Positions 44,036-53,010 of a stretch of DNA of 64,000 bases are shown here, one piece after another. The notes under the pieces were generated by a model. The model was not told the DNA's origin. It saw only the letters and a program-made list of their open reading frames with translations, and did no database searches. A program made the translations under genes and the position numbers. Each line of letters starts with the position of its first letter. The stretch's first letter is position 1. Origin of the DNA: Commensalibacter papalotli (ex Servin-Garciduenas et al. 2014) (GTDB lineage: Bacteria; Pseudomonadota; Alphaproteobacteria; Acetobacterales; Acetobacteraceae). The stretch is taken from positions 62,001-126,000 of the forward strand of contig NZ_ATSX01000003.1 in NCBI RefSeq assembly GCF_000527695.1, in the 5' to 3' direction.

Positions 44036-44191
44036 TTAATTATTATCAAACTCGTTTTGATCATCTATCTGATTTTGTATTCGTTTCTTTTCTGACCAAC
44101 GACCTAGTAAAATATCCCATAAAGAATAAAAAATAGAAATCATTACTAAAATCATAATGCATGCGGACAACAGGATAATTACCTGACTCAT
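44036..44191 (-). CDS. 51-aa single-span membrane protein of unknown function
   Basis: The ATG at 44191 follows a strong ribosome site (AAAGGAG, seven bases spacing). The peptide has one hydrophobic helix (QVIILLSACIMILVMISIFY) and a polar C-terminus (GRWSEKKRIQNQIDDQNEF), a plausible small inner-membrane protein. It lies 21 bp upstream of cobC on the same strand, so it may be the first gene of that transcript. No family is recognised. Confidence 0.6.
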   Translation of the reverse strand: MSQVIILLSACIMILVMISIFYSLWDILLGRWSEKKRIQNQIDDQNEFDNN

Positions 44192-44721
44192 TATTTTCTC
44201 CTTTTATCCTTTGAAAAACAATATGAAAAAAACGACAATCTATATTATTCAATAAATACCAAACGATTTCAAAACATAATATTAAATTATAAAATATTTA
44301 ATCTAATTTACAATTTACTATAGCTAATATGCTCTATTTTTCAATAAAATGAATTTACCATGACATAAACTGTAAAATTACAAAATTAAAATTAAGGAAT
44401 AACTACAATGGATATATTGATTTGAATTCGGCAGATTAAATTTTGAATGTTTATTACTTGATTCAGAATCGCAATAGATTTTGTAATCTTAAGTTATAAT
44501 ATCAGCTTTTAAACCTATGAATTATGATAGTTTTTATAGGTTTGTTCAGATCAAACACTATATAATCTGTATGTATATTAAGAAGATTGTGTGCTTAGGC
44601 AATTTCTATGAGTCAAACGATATGCTCATCAAATTAAAAAATTATACAACCTTCTTAACCAATTTCTATATAGGGAATTCTCGAACGATCTATAACTTTC
44701 CGATTTTCCCCTATTCTTAAA
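44192..44721. other. Geneless AT-rich stretch
   Basis: About 530 bp between the small membrane gene and speE hold no convincing gene. A ribosome-site-like AAGGAATAACTACA leads to an ATG at 44408 that stops after five codons, perhaps the ruin of a gene start. AAACCTAT (44512) and ATAGGTTT (44537) could form a hairpin. A 67-codon frame near 44517 is AT-rich and not protein-like. Confidence 0.3.
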
Positions 44722-45582
44722 TTAAGGTAACTGTTCTTGAATATAAGGAGGTAAACAAAAAGATGCTGTATGTACTTCGGGTGACCAATATCGAGTGTGA
44801 CCTAAAATATTTGCTTTTTGCGCACGTTCCTCAATAACAGAAACCCGCTGTTTCGTATGATTATCCCCTTTACCAGCAATGCCCAAGGTCATAAATCCAC
44901 CGATGTAAGTTGGTACTGCAACAACATAAGCAGAAACGTAATCAAAAAATTGAGCACGGCGTAAACTGGTCTCACGCAACTCATCTGCTTGCATAAACGG
45001 AACACCACATTGATTAACAATTAACCCTTGTGGTGTCAAAATACGTGCACAGTCACGATAAAAAGCATCAGTAAAAAGAACCTCTCCAACACCAATAGGG
45101 TCTGTACTATCTACGATAATAACGTCAAAGCTTTCGTCTTTCGCATCAGCAACATATTGAATACCATCACCAATGATAACTTCTGCTCTATGATTATCCC
45201 AACAACCCGCAGATATCTTGGGTAAAAATTCTTTTGATAACGCGACAACATCTCCATCAATTTCAACCATTGTGGCTTTTTCAACCTCAGGATGTTGTAA
45301 TACGCGACGTAAAACACCACCATCACCAGCACCAATAATCAAAACATTTTTAGCATTTCCATGCGTCAGTAATGGTACATGTGCTAACATTTCTTGGTAA
45401 ACGAATTCATCTTTTTCAGTAATTTGTGTAGCCCCATCAAGTAACAACACACGCCCATAAAATTCGTTTTCGATAATTTGAATATCTTGAAATTCAGATT
45501 TTTTACGAGCCAACTCTTTATCAACACGAAAGCTTTGCTTCCAAGTATCGTAAAGTGTTTCATCTATCCATTTTTCAGACAT
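44722..45582 (-). CDS. speE: Spermidine synthase SpeE
   Basis: SpeE transfers the aminopropyl group of decarboxylated SAM to putrescine. The start at 45582 (GGAG upstream, MSEKWIDETL) is preferred; a longer frame reaches 45633. The 286-aa product has QIIENEFYGRVLLLDGATQITEKDEFVYQEM-type text, the SAM motif IIGAGDGGVLRRVL and DVIIVDSTDPIGVGE with the catalytic Asp. It lies downstream of speD, with a terminator between. Confidence 0.95.
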   Translation of the reverse strand: MSEKWIDETLYDTWKQSFRVDKELARKKSEFQDIQIIENEFYGRVLLLDGATQITEKDEFVYQEMLAHVPLLTHGNAKNVLIIGAGDGGVLRRVLQHPEVEKATMVEIDGDVVALSKEFLPKISAGCWDNHRAEVIIGDGIQYVADAKDESFDVIIVDSTDPIGVGEVLFTDAFYRDCARILTPQGLIVNQCGVPFMQADELRETSLRRAQFFDYVSAYVVAVPTYIGGFMTLGIAGKGDNHTKQRVSVIEERAQKANILGHTRYWSPEVHTASFCLPPYIQEQLP

Positions 45583-45610
45583 CTTATTGCTCCGTATAAA
45601 ATAATTTAAA

Positions 45611-45647
45611 GCATAAAAAAGCCGGGCAATCATAACTTACCCAGCCT
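45611..45647 (-). terminator. Terminator between speD and speE
   Basis: On the minus strand AGGCTGGGTA pairs (with G-U pairs) with TGCCCGGCTT around a 9-nt loop and is followed by T5. It lies between speD and speE, both leftward, so it should lower read-through into speE or act as an attenuator. Confidence 0.7.
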
Positions 45648-45684
45648 TGGTTCATCTGTAAATATAGTTGATAATAATCAACTC

Positions 45685-46149
45685 TTAGAGATTTTCTTTG
45701 CCGCGTCTTTGCTCATCCAAAACGATACGTTCTGGTTTAAAGAAACGTTGCAATACAGGAATCGATGTGTATGGATCACACGAACCACACATAAAAATAT
45801 CCAAAGCAGCAAAGTTACGCTCTGGCCATGTGTGAATCGAAATATGACTCTCAGCCAATACAACCACCCCAGAAACCCCACCATTTGGAGAGAAATGATG
45901 AAAATGACTGTGCAAAATTGTTGCGCCTGCAACAATAGCAGCTTCACGTAACACGCGATCAATTTCTTCAGGAGAATCTAGATTCGTGGCATCCCATAGA
46001 TCCACAAGTAAATGCGTCCCCGCGAAACGCATACCGTCTCTAACAATAAAATAATCTTTACGATCTTCCATATCATGTGCAAGATCGCCCGAAACCTGGT
46101 TATTTCTCGGAGTTTCCGAGACCATCCCCAGTTGAGCAAGTGCGTTCAT
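45685..46149 (-). CDS. speD: S-adenosylmethionine decarboxylase proenzyme SpeD
   Basis: SpeD makes decarboxylated SAM, the aminopropyl donor for SpeE, after self-cleavage that creates its pyruvoyl group. The start at 46149 (AAGGGG upstream; MNALAQLGMVSE) is preferred to an in-frame TTG at 46206. The 154-aa product has GTHLLVDLWDATNLDSPEEI and the processing site LAESHISIHTWPE, where cleavage falls between Glu and Ser. It also has MCGSCDPY. Length is slightly long for the bacterial short form. Confidence 0.94.
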   Translation of the reverse strand: MNALAQLGMVSETPRNNQVSGDLAHDMEDRKDYFIVRDGMRFAGTHLLVDLWDATNLDSPEEIDRVLREAAIVAGATILHSHFHHFSPNGGVSGVVVLAESHISIHTWPERNFAALDIFMCGSCDPYTSIPVLQRFFKPERIVLDEQRRGKENL

Positions 46150-46584
46150 CAACGTACCCCTTAACCAGTAGATAGCCTGTTGGGCATAAATGCCCCCTTG
46201 GGCCAAAAGAATTCGAAATTAGAATATAATCCGATATAACTTAAAGAGCATTTAATTTAAACCGTAGCTTAATCAAATTTCTCAAAGTTACTCTATATTC
46301 CATGGAAAAAATGACTAGTGTCATACTTGCGTTACTATATGACCCCTTATCTATGGAATCACAAGCTTTTTTTTAGCTTTGTTGCATTTTTTTTAAAATG
46401 AATGAAAAGTTTACCTTGTGAATTTATCTCATTTTTTTTCGTATATTAATTTTTTTTTCATTTAAAATACATTTTTTCCTTGGCGTAAAGAGCTGTTAAT
46501 ATTATAACCCTTAAAAATCAGATAGTAAGGATAGTTTTTTATACCATATTATTTTTCTATATGCCAAAAATAGGTGCATAATAT
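46150..46584. promoter_or_regulatory. Divergent speD/dksA intergenic region with a hairpin
   Basis: GGGCATAAATGCCC (46182-46195) is a perfect inverted repeat in the speD leader, close enough to the AAGGGG ribosome site to affect translation. The rest is AT-rich with several T tracts (46368-46450) and must hold the dksA promoter. No other gene is seen. Confidence 0.4.
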
Positions 46585-47016
46585 ATGAACACGTTATCAT
46601 TTAACAATGACTACAAACCTTCTGATGATGAGGAGTTTATGAATCCTCGTCAACAAGCATATTTCAAAGCTAAACTAGAAGCCTGGCGTGATTCGATACT
46701 TAACAACTCTACCGAAGCCTTAAACCACTTATCTCAAGATCGCCCTGCGGATATTGACCTTAACGACCGTGCCAGCTCTGAAACTGATCGTGCTTTAGAG
46801 CTTAGAACCCACGATCGTGCTAGAAAATTATTATCAAAAATTGAGCAAGCATTGCGCAAAATAGACGATGGCAGCTATGGTTATTGTGAAGTAACAGGAG
46901 AACCTATCAGCTTAAAACGCCTTGAAGCTCGTCCTGTTGCAACAATGTCTGTTGAAGCCCAAGAACAACATGAAAGAAAAGAAAAAGTATATCGAGATGA
47001 TCTACCTGTAGATTAA
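46585..47016 (+). CDS. dksA: RNA polymerase-binding transcription factor DksA
   Basis: DksA enters the RNA polymerase secondary channel and works with ppGpp. The 143-aa product has a coiled-coil region with the paired acids near DRPADIDLNDRASSETDRALE, and a C-terminal zinc-finger-like part YGYCEVTGEPISLKRLEARP. Only one of the four classical zinc cysteines remains, as is usual in alphaproteobacterial DksA. It is a single gene ending at a strong terminator. Confidence 0.93.
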   Translation: MNTLSFNNDYKPSDDEEFMNPRQQAYFKAKLEAWRDSILNNSTEALNHLSQDRPADIDLNDRASSETDRALELRTHDRARKLLSKIEQALRKIDDGSYGYCEVTGEPISLKRLEARPVATMSVEAQEQHERKEKVYRDDLPVD

Positions 47017-47040
47017 ATGATCTATCTATTCTTTATTTGT

Positions 47041-47070
47041 AAAAGCCTTGTTTTATAAAACAAGGCTTTT
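47041..47070. terminator. Perfect 30-bp palindromic bidirectional terminator
   Basis: The 30 bases are a perfect inverted repeat with AAAA at the left end and TTTT at the right. It serves the converging dksA (stop 47016) and panC (stop 47076) genes. Confidence 0.92.
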
Positions 47071-47075
47071 ATTAT

Positions 47076-47897
47076 TTACATATTATCTAATAAGCGCACA
47101 GACCCTAATTTAGCGGCTGTAATCAAGCGGCTATTACTGGACCATTCAGAAATCTTACACAAAGATTTACCATCCACAGCATTAAAATAGTCCACTTCAA
47201 ATCCTTTTTGGGATAATTCATCAACAGCACTCTCTAAAACCTGAGATATCACCTCACCATTTTGTAACCTTTGGTAACTTTTATTTAACACTTGATATAA
47301 TAAAGCTGACTTTTGTTGCTCTTCTTGTGATAAAAAACGATTACGCGAAGATTTTGCTAAGCCATCCACTTCACGTACGATTGGCACACCAAAAATCGAA
47401 ATAGGGATATTCAAATCCTCAACCATTCTGCGAATCACTTGTAATTGCTGCCAATCTTTTTCACCAAAACAAGCAACATGCGGTTTGATCAAAGAAAATA
47501 GACGATAAACAACCGTCGCAACACCCGAAAAATGCCCTGGTCTTTTTTCCCCTTCCCATAATAAAGAAGGGCCATCAACAACAATCTGTGTTGCAAAACC
47601 TTTGGGATAAATATCTCCAACTCTAGGCAACCAAACCAAATCAACCTGATGTTGTTCTAATAACTTAATATCATGTTCTTCCGTTTTAGGATAACGACTA
47701 AAATCTTCTTTTTGATCAAATTGCAGCTGGTTCACAAATATTGTTACAATACAATAATGAGCCAGTTCTTTAGCACGTTTTACCAGTGCCATATGACCAT
47801 CATGTAACGCGCCCATTGTTGGTACTAACGCCACAGAATAGTCTTTAAAACTAGCCCTAGCTTGTAAAAATTCTTGTAAATTACGTGCAATTATCAT
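47076..47897 (-). CDS. panC: Pantothenate synthetase PanC
   Basis: PanC condenses pantoate and beta-alanine with ATP to make pantothenate. The 273-aa product has LVPTMGALHDGHMALVKRA near residue 23 (HIGH-like motif), IFVNQLQFD, RYPKTEEHD, RPGHFSGVATVV and CFGEKDWQQLQVIRRM. The tail after SSRN(RFLS) is normal. It is a single leftward gene with its promoter in 47898-48128, shared divergently. Confidence 0.96.
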   Translation of the reverse strand: MIIARNLQEFLQARASFKDYSVALVPTMGALHDGHMALVKRAKELAHYCIVTIFVNQLQFDQKEDFSRYPKTEEHDIKLLEQHQVDLVWLPRVGDIYPKGFATQIVVDGPSLLWEGEKRPGHFSGVATVVYRLFSLIKPHVACFGEKDWQQLQVIRRMVEDLNIPISIFGVPIVREVDGLAKSSRNRFLSQEEQQKSALLYQVLNKSYQRLQNGEVISQVLESAVDELSQKGFEVDYFNAVDGKSLCKISEWSSNSRLITAAKLGSVRLLDNM

Positions 47898-48128
47898 TGA
47901 AATGAACCTTAATGAATAAAATAATAAATCAGCATCTTACTATAAGAATAAACCCAATCCTATATTCTTAAAAAGCATAAGTGCTAAAAAACAACAACCC
48001 TTCTGGAATACTCTTCCTATGCAAATAAAAATGATTTCAAAAAATACAAAATTATTTTACATAACAATACAGTAATATACTGCTTTAATTCTTTTTAACT
48101 CCTTACTCTCGGGTGGTTCAATATAAAC

Positions 48129-49016
48129 ATGATACGCAAACTTTCCCCTTTTATTTTATTAGGGTTCCTGACTGCTTGTGGTGGTCCTGCTAATAATCAA
48201 GTTCGCCCAACCCCAGGGGGGGCATATCCACAACAGCAACAAAGATCTATTTATGATGATCGTGTTCCTGATTTTGCGACCAATAATTTTGAACCTTTTG
48301 CAAGACAAGAGGCTGTTGCAATTGCTCTGCGCGAATGGCGTTTATTTGGACAACCTGTTGCTGATTATGACCCATTACAACACCCAGAGCCAGAAGTCCC
48401 AGATTTTAAAGCTGAACGCATGCCAGGCCTTTGGCAACGCGTTGGAGAGTATTGGTGGATTGGTATGGATCCTGGAATGTCTGAAGGCAGTTATACAGGT
48501 AAACACAATTCTAATGGTACTGCTTTTAACTTTCGTAATGATGGACATTACGCATGGTCAGCAGCATTCATTTCTTATGTTATGAGAATTGCAGGAGCAA
48601 ATAATCGTTTCCCATACTCTCCTAATCATTCGACCTATATTAATGCAGCCGCATCTAATGAATCTCCAATCCTTCATGCTCAAGACCCAGCAACCTATGC
48701 ACCTAAGCTTGGGGATATGATTTGTACTGCACGAGGTAAAAATAGAGATGGTATTCGTTTTTCAAGCTTACCAACAGGGTCTATGTTCCCAGCCCATTGC
48801 GGAATTGTTGTGGCTGTAAACGAAAATGGACAACCTTTTGGTCGTCAAATCAGTATTATTGGTGGAAACGTAGACGATTCTGTGGCAATGACCCATGTTC
48901 CTGTGGATACAACAGGAAAATTAGCAGGGCCTGATGGAATCAGCTATGATTCTCGTTATCCTTGGTGTGTTGTATTAGAAGTTTTATATGACGCTGAAAC
49001 AGCGTCACATAAATAA
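48129..49016 (+). CDS. DUF2272 lipoprotein
   Basis: A 295-aa outer or inner membrane-anchored protein. The N-terminus is a lipoprotein signal (FILLGFLTAC-GG, lipid on C17). The domain WSAAFISYVMRIAG, PKLGDMICTARG and PAHCGIVVAVNENG resembles DUF2272, an NlpC/P60-like fold, with the pattern of a possible hydrolase active site (Cys/His). This makes cell-wall or related hydrolysis a guess. The 3' end nearly abuts the converging rhodanese gene. Confidence 0.8.
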   Translation: MIRKLSPFILLGFLTACGGPANNQVRPTPGGAYPQQQQRSIYDDRVPDFATNNFEPFARQEAVAIALREWRLFGQPVADYDPLQHPEPEVPDFKAERMPGLWQRVGEYWWIGMDPGMSEGSYTGKHNSNGTAFNFRNDGHYAWSAAFISYVMRIAGANNRFPYSPNHSTYINAAASNESPILHAQDPATYAPKLGDMICTARGKNRDGIRFSSLPTGSMFPAHCGIVVAVNENGQPFGRQISIIGGNVDDSVAMTHVPVDTTGKLAGPDGISYDSRYPWCVVLEVLYDAETASHK

Positions 49017-49018
49017 GC

Positions 49019-49432
49019 TTACCGAACTGGCTGAAGAACAGGTAGTTTTTCAGCCAACCACCCTGCTATTTTACCTGTAATACCATTGGGATCAGCAGGG
49101 CCTTCAAATCCATCTTTGACATTAACCACATGATTAAAACCACTATGTTGAGCTAAACTCGCTGCCAACATACTGCGCTTTCCTGAACGACAGATAAAAT
49201 ATACTGTTTGTTCTGGCCTTACACCTGCCTGGCGAAGTTCAGAAACAAAATTATCGTTCCTTTCACCAAAAATAGTTTGCACACTGATTTTTAAAAGTTC
49301 CTGAGATAAAGTTGACAGATCAGGGTAACCAATTTGTTCCCATTCTTGAGGTGTACGCACATCAATCAACACTGCTTCTTTATCAACTTGTAATTGTTTC
49401 CAAGTTTCCATGGGTGTTTTTTCATCAATCAT
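49019..49432 (-). CDS. Rhodanese-like sulfurtransferase domain protein
   Basis: A 137-aa single rhodanese domain with LIDVRTPQEWEQIGYPD at the start and the active-site cysteine in FICRSGKRSMLAA. The sulfur-transfer partner is unknown. It converges on the DUF2272 gene with a 2-bp gap. Confidence 0.9.
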   Translation of the reverse strand: MIDEKTPMETWKQLQVDKEAVLIDVRTPQEWEQIGYPDLSTLSQELLKISVQTIFGERNDNFVSELRQAGVRPEQTVYFICRSGKRSMLAASLAQHSGFNHVVNVKDGFEGPADPNGITGKIAGWLAEKLPVLQPVR

Positions 49433-49728
49433 TAAACAGAACCTTTATATCTATAAGTGAATTTAAAATCATATTCATCATAATATACTACGAATAGAAG
49501 ACTTTAAAAACCTACTATAATAACCACCATTATTCGTTACATAAATCCTGTAAATAACCACAATATTTCAAAGAATTATTATTTTACGATCAAAGCAGCA
49601 CAAATTACTCAAAATAGTCAAAAACAAATCATATCCTTAAAATATTCCAAAGATAAATAAACAAGCTTTACCCTTGCTTTCCAACCCAATTCATACGAGT
49701 ATACATTCTAAAAACAGGGCTAAATAAT
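49433..49728. promoter_or_regulatory. Divergent rhodanese / ompR intergenic region
   Basis: AT-rich, about 296 bp, with no credible ORF. It must carry the promoter for the two-component pair. No clear operator is seen. Confidence 0.3.
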
Positions 49729-50448
49729 ATGGAACATCCGGCACATTTATTAATTATTGATGATGACCATGAAATTGTTGAATTGCTATGTCAATTTTTA
49801 AAACGTCATCACTTCGAAGTGAGCTACGCCTATAATGGTGAACAAACACGCCAGGTATGGAAAAAAAATACTTATAATTTAGTTATTTTAGACTTAATGC
49901 TACCTGGGGAAAGTGGATTTGAAATTGCACATTGGTTAAGACAACAAGATGATATTCCTATTATCATGCTTACCGCTATGGGCGAAGAAGCCGACAGAAT
50001 TATTGGCCTAGAGCTCGGTGCTGATGACTATCTAGCCAAACCTTTTAACCCCCGAGAATTACTAGCACGGATACATTCCGTTTTGCATCGATCTCGACGT
50101 CGGGTACAATCGACACTTAACCAACAAAACAAATCCATTCAATTTGGTGAATGGGTTCTTAACCCTATATCACGTCAACTTTTAAATATTGATAAATCCG
50201 CCGTTCCTTTAACTGGTAAAGAGTATGATCTATTACTGGCTTTGCTTGAACATGCACCTAAGATCGTAAACCGAGATCAATTATCAGATATTCTCTATGG
50301 GCATGAACTTCCTCCAACAGACCGCACCATAGACGTTACTCTCAGCCGTTTAAGACGAAAATTACAAGATGATGGCAGACAATCTCAAATCATCAAAACC
50401 GTTCACAGAGGTGGTTATTTGATCGCGGTACCTGTTCGTCATGTCTAA
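49729..50448 (+). CDS. OmpR-family response regulator
   Basis: A 239-aa two-component regulator with a receiver domain (acidic pocket at DDD 11-13, phospho-acceptor D55 in VILDLMLPGESG, LTAMGEE, and the Lys of YLAKPF). A winged-helix DNA-binding domain follows (LTGKEYDLLLALLEHAP, RTIDVTLSRLRRKL). It overlaps the histidine kinase start by 8 bp, so the two are co-translated. Resemblance to OmpR is strong; the regulon is unknown. Confidence 0.92.
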   Translation: MEHPAHLLIIDDDHEIVELLCQFLKRHHFEVSYAYNGEQTRQVWKKNTYNLVILDLMLPGESGFEIAHWLRQQDDIPIIMLTAMGEEADRIIGLELGADDYLAKPFNPRELLARIHSVLHRSRRRVQSTLNQQNKSIQFGEWVLNPISRQLLNIDKSAVPLTGKEYDLLLALLEHAPKIVNRDQLSDILYGHELPPTDRTIDVTLSRLRRKLQDDGRQSQIIKTVHRGGYLIAVPVRHV

Positions 50449-51832
50449 AAAAACGTCCAAAAAATGGCGGTTATGGCCATCTTCTCTAGCCGCCAGAACG
50501 GGCTTACTCCTTATTATCGGTATAGGGCTGGTTGAAGCATGCGGGTTAATGATTCATACATTAGATCGTTTGGATTTTGATCGATTAACCCAAGAGCAAG
50601 AAGCAGCTAATCGTGCCACAGCCGTTTATCGCGACATCTCTGAAACAGATAGTGGTGAAGAGCGTGCTGATGAAATCAATAATCTTGATCCTATGCCAGG
50701 TTTCAAAGTATTTCTTTCGGATAAACCAGATTTACAAAAAATCTCCCCACGTTCTCAAAAACTAGAACAAACCATTACCCATCTTTTGACGACTATCCTT
50801 TTCCCTCCTGAATTACGACCAAAAGAGATTATAGCTGCCTCTGATCGCGATACACATCGTAGCGCGATTGCCTTTCAATTACCTGATGATAATAAATGGC
50901 TTAATATCAGCTATACTTTATCCTCCCCTAACCCCTTTACATCAGCAACTTTCCCTATTGCTTTTTTCGTGATGGCAACTGCCACGGGACTATTAACTTT
51001 ATGGGGAGTACGCAGATTAATTGCCCCTGTTGGTACCTTGGGTGCTGCTGCAGAAAGGCTCGGGCAAGATGTTAATGCACCCCCCCTACCTGAAACAGGA
51101 CCTTTAGAAGTTGCCAGAGCTGCACGTGCATTTAATAATATGGCACGCCGTATTAACCGATTTGTTAATGATAGAACTCAACTTTTGCTAGCTATTGGAC
51201 ATGACTTACGTACTCCTATCACTCGATTGAAATTACGTTCTGAATTTATTGAGGATCCAACGCTACAAAGAAAATTTATTGCTGATTTAGATGAATTGGA
51301 AAGTATGATCAAAGCAACACTTGCGTTTGGTAAAGACAGCACGCGTCACGAACCTATTGTTTCATTAGATATAACAAAATTATTACAGACCTTAGTTCAT
51401 GAGCTTCAAGAAACGCATCCGGATAAAAAAGAAAATATCCTATTAAATGAACCCACGCCAAGAATTACCCTAAAAGCACGACCTATTAGTTTAAAACGCG
51501 CCTTACAAAATCTTATGGAAAATGCGCTTCATTATGCTGGCAGTGTTTTTATTACTTTAAAGACAGAGCATATTGCAACCACTCTTGATCCGCTTCATGA
51601 TAAACATGTTATTATTTTAATCGAAGATGATGGCCCTGGAATTGATGAAGCATCCCTAGATCGTGTATTTGAACCTTTTGTCAGAATGGAAGAAAGCCGC
51701 AATCGGGAAACAGGAGGAACAGGGCTAGGGCTATCTATTACGCGCAATATCATTCATGAACAAGGTGGAGATATTACTCTTGAAAATCGTTCACCACATG
51801 GCTTATGCGCAAAAGTTACATTGGTTGCATAA
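50441..51832 (+). CDS. EnvZ-like sensor histidine kinase
   Basis: A 463-aa membrane histidine kinase. An N-terminal transmembrane helix and a periplasmic loop of about 135 residues are followed by a second helix near 180, then a HAMP linker (RLIAPVGTLGAAAERLG). The dimerisation domain carries the phospho-acceptor H254 in GHDLRTPITRLK. The ATPase domain has the N box QNLMENALHYA, DDGPGID and GGTGLGLSI. It partners the OmpR-like regulator upstream. Confidence 0.92.
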   Translation: MSKKTSKKWRLWPSSLAARTGLLLIIGIGLVEACGLMIHTLDRLDFDRLTQEQEAANRATAVYRDISETDSGEERADEINNLDPMPGFKVFLSDKPDLQKISPRSQKLEQTITHLLTTILFPPELRPKEIIAASDRDTHRSAIAFQLPDDNKWLNISYTLSSPNPFTSATFPIAFFVMATATGLLTLWGVRRLIAPVGTLGAAAERLGQDVNAPPLPETGPLEVARAARAFNNMARRINRFVNDRTQLLLAIGHDLRTPITRLKLRSEFIEDPTLQRKFIADLDELESMIKATLAFGKDSTRHEPIVSLDITKLLQTLVHELQETHPDKKENILLNEPTPRITLKARPISLKRALQNLMENALHYAGSVFITLKTEHIATTLDPLHDKHVIILIEDDGPGIDEASLDRVFEPFVRMEESRNRETGGTGLGLSITRNIIHEQGGDITLENRSPHGLCAKVTLVA

Positions 51833-51920
51833 ATCTTTAATTGGATGATAAAACCTTGCAGTGTCATAATAAAAGTGGCAGAGCTATACTCATTAATTTG
51901 AATTGCTGGAAACATTTTTC

Positions 51921-52499
51921 ATGCTAAACCGTCTTTATCAACGTGCCATTCAACTTGCTGGCAGTCGTTTTGCAACGATATGGCTGGCTTGTATTGCTTT
52001 TGCAGAAGCTAGCTTCTTCCCCATTCCTCCTGACATTTTATTATGCCCAATGATTTTGGCAAAAAGAGAGAAAGCCTGGTATTACGCAACCATATGTACT
52101 ATTTTTAGTGTCTTAGGTGGCCTTTTGGGATGGGTAATTGGAGCATTTTTATTAGAATATCTTGCCATGCCAATTGTGCATTTTTATCACGCGGAACAAC
52201 AGCTAATTAATTTACAGGAAAAATTTAATGCCTATGGTGTTTGGATTATTCTTATTAAGGGATTAACTCCTATTCCTTATAAATTCGTTACCATTGCTTC
52301 TGGAGCTGCGCACTTCTCTCTTGTGCCTTTTATGATCGCCAGCCTTGTGACACGTGGTGTGCGGTTTTTTGCAGAAGCAGCATTACTATATAAATTTGGT
52401 CCTCCTATTCAAGATTTCGTCGAAAAACGTATGATTTGGGTAGCAACAGCTTTTTGTATTTTGCTACTTGGTGGTTTATTAGCATTCAAATATATATAA
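51921..52499 (+). CDS. YqaA/DedA-type (VTT domain) membrane protein
   Basis: A 192-aa inner-membrane protein with four to five hydrophobic segments. The start at 51921 (GGAA ten bases upstream) is preferred over a TTG at 51903. Family features: EASFFPIPPDILLCPMIL, GGLLGWVIGAFL and the conserved GLTPIPYKFVTIASGA. SNARE-associated/VTT proteins are linked to lipid scrambling, but the role of this subgroup is unclear. It follows the two-component pair by about 90 bp. Confidence 0.82.
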   Translation: MLNRLYQRAIQLAGSRFATIWLACIAFAEASFFPIPPDILLCPMILAKREKAWYYATICTIFSVLGGLLGWVIGAFLLEYLAMPIVHFYHAEQQLINLQEKFNAYGVWIILIKGLTPIPYKFVTIASGAAHFSLVPFMIASLVTRGVRFFAEAALLYKFGPPIQDFVEKRMIWVATAFCILLLGGLLAFKYI

Positions 52500-52520
52500 A
52501 ATCTAACTTAAATTCTTATA

Positions 52521-52558
52521 AAAAAAACCTACTTTAGTTTATTAAAGTAGGTTTTTTT
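52521..52558. terminator. Bidirectional intrinsic terminator
   Basis: Sixteen-base arms (52521-52536 and 52543-52558), with A7 on the left and T7 on the right. It sits between the YqaA-type gene and the small gene at 52564. Confidence 0.92.
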
Positions 52559-52563
52559 ATAAT

Positions 52564-52938
52564 TTAATTTTTTATTGGTTTTTTAAGTCTTACGCTTTTT
52601 TGTAAAGCCTTTGCAAATTCTTTTGCTTGATCATCTGCTAAAACAAAGCCAACTGCACCGTAACCAGGATGTTGAAAAGCAAGTAACGTTCCAAGAGTGT
52701 CTTTATCTCTTTGTATGGCCCATTTTGTTTGATAAGCTGGCTTTAATTGTGCACCTTTAATTTCAGGAATAGGTTTTCCATCAGCCATTGACCAATGTAC
52801 AATTCCTAAAACACGGATTAAGTCTTCTAATTCTTTTTGTGTTAAATCAATTTTTGCTTCAGGATCACCACCACCAGAAAAGGTTAATGTGGTTTTTTCT
52901 CGATCCTCTGACAATTTTATATTAATATCAACGCTCAT
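52564..52938 (-). CDS. Conserved-looking cytoplasmic protein of unknown function
   Basis: A 124-aa protein without signal or membrane segment. The text (ITLTQKEL-like IDLTQKELEDLIRVLG, WAIQRDKDTLGTLLAFQHPG, VGFVLADDQAKEFAKALQ) reads as one small alpha/beta domain with ordinary composition. It has a good terminator after it and its own leftward promoter. I do not recognise the family. Confidence 0.65.
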   Translation of the reverse strand: MSVDINIKLSEDREKTTLTFSGGGDPEAKIDLTQKELEDLIRVLGIVHWSMADGKPIPEIKGAQLKPAYQTKWAIQRDKDTLGTLLAFQHPGYGAVGFVLADDQAKEFAKALQKSVRLKKPIKN

Positions 52939-53010
52939 CTTGCCCTCTTACTATAATTATTTCTTTAACTAATAACATCTTTGTACAATTTAATTAACAA
53001 AAATATAGAC

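Noticed and set aside
44517-44720. 67-codon frame in the geneless stretch before speE
   Set aside because: Composition is what AT-rich noncoding DNA gives; no ribosome site and no recognisable domain.
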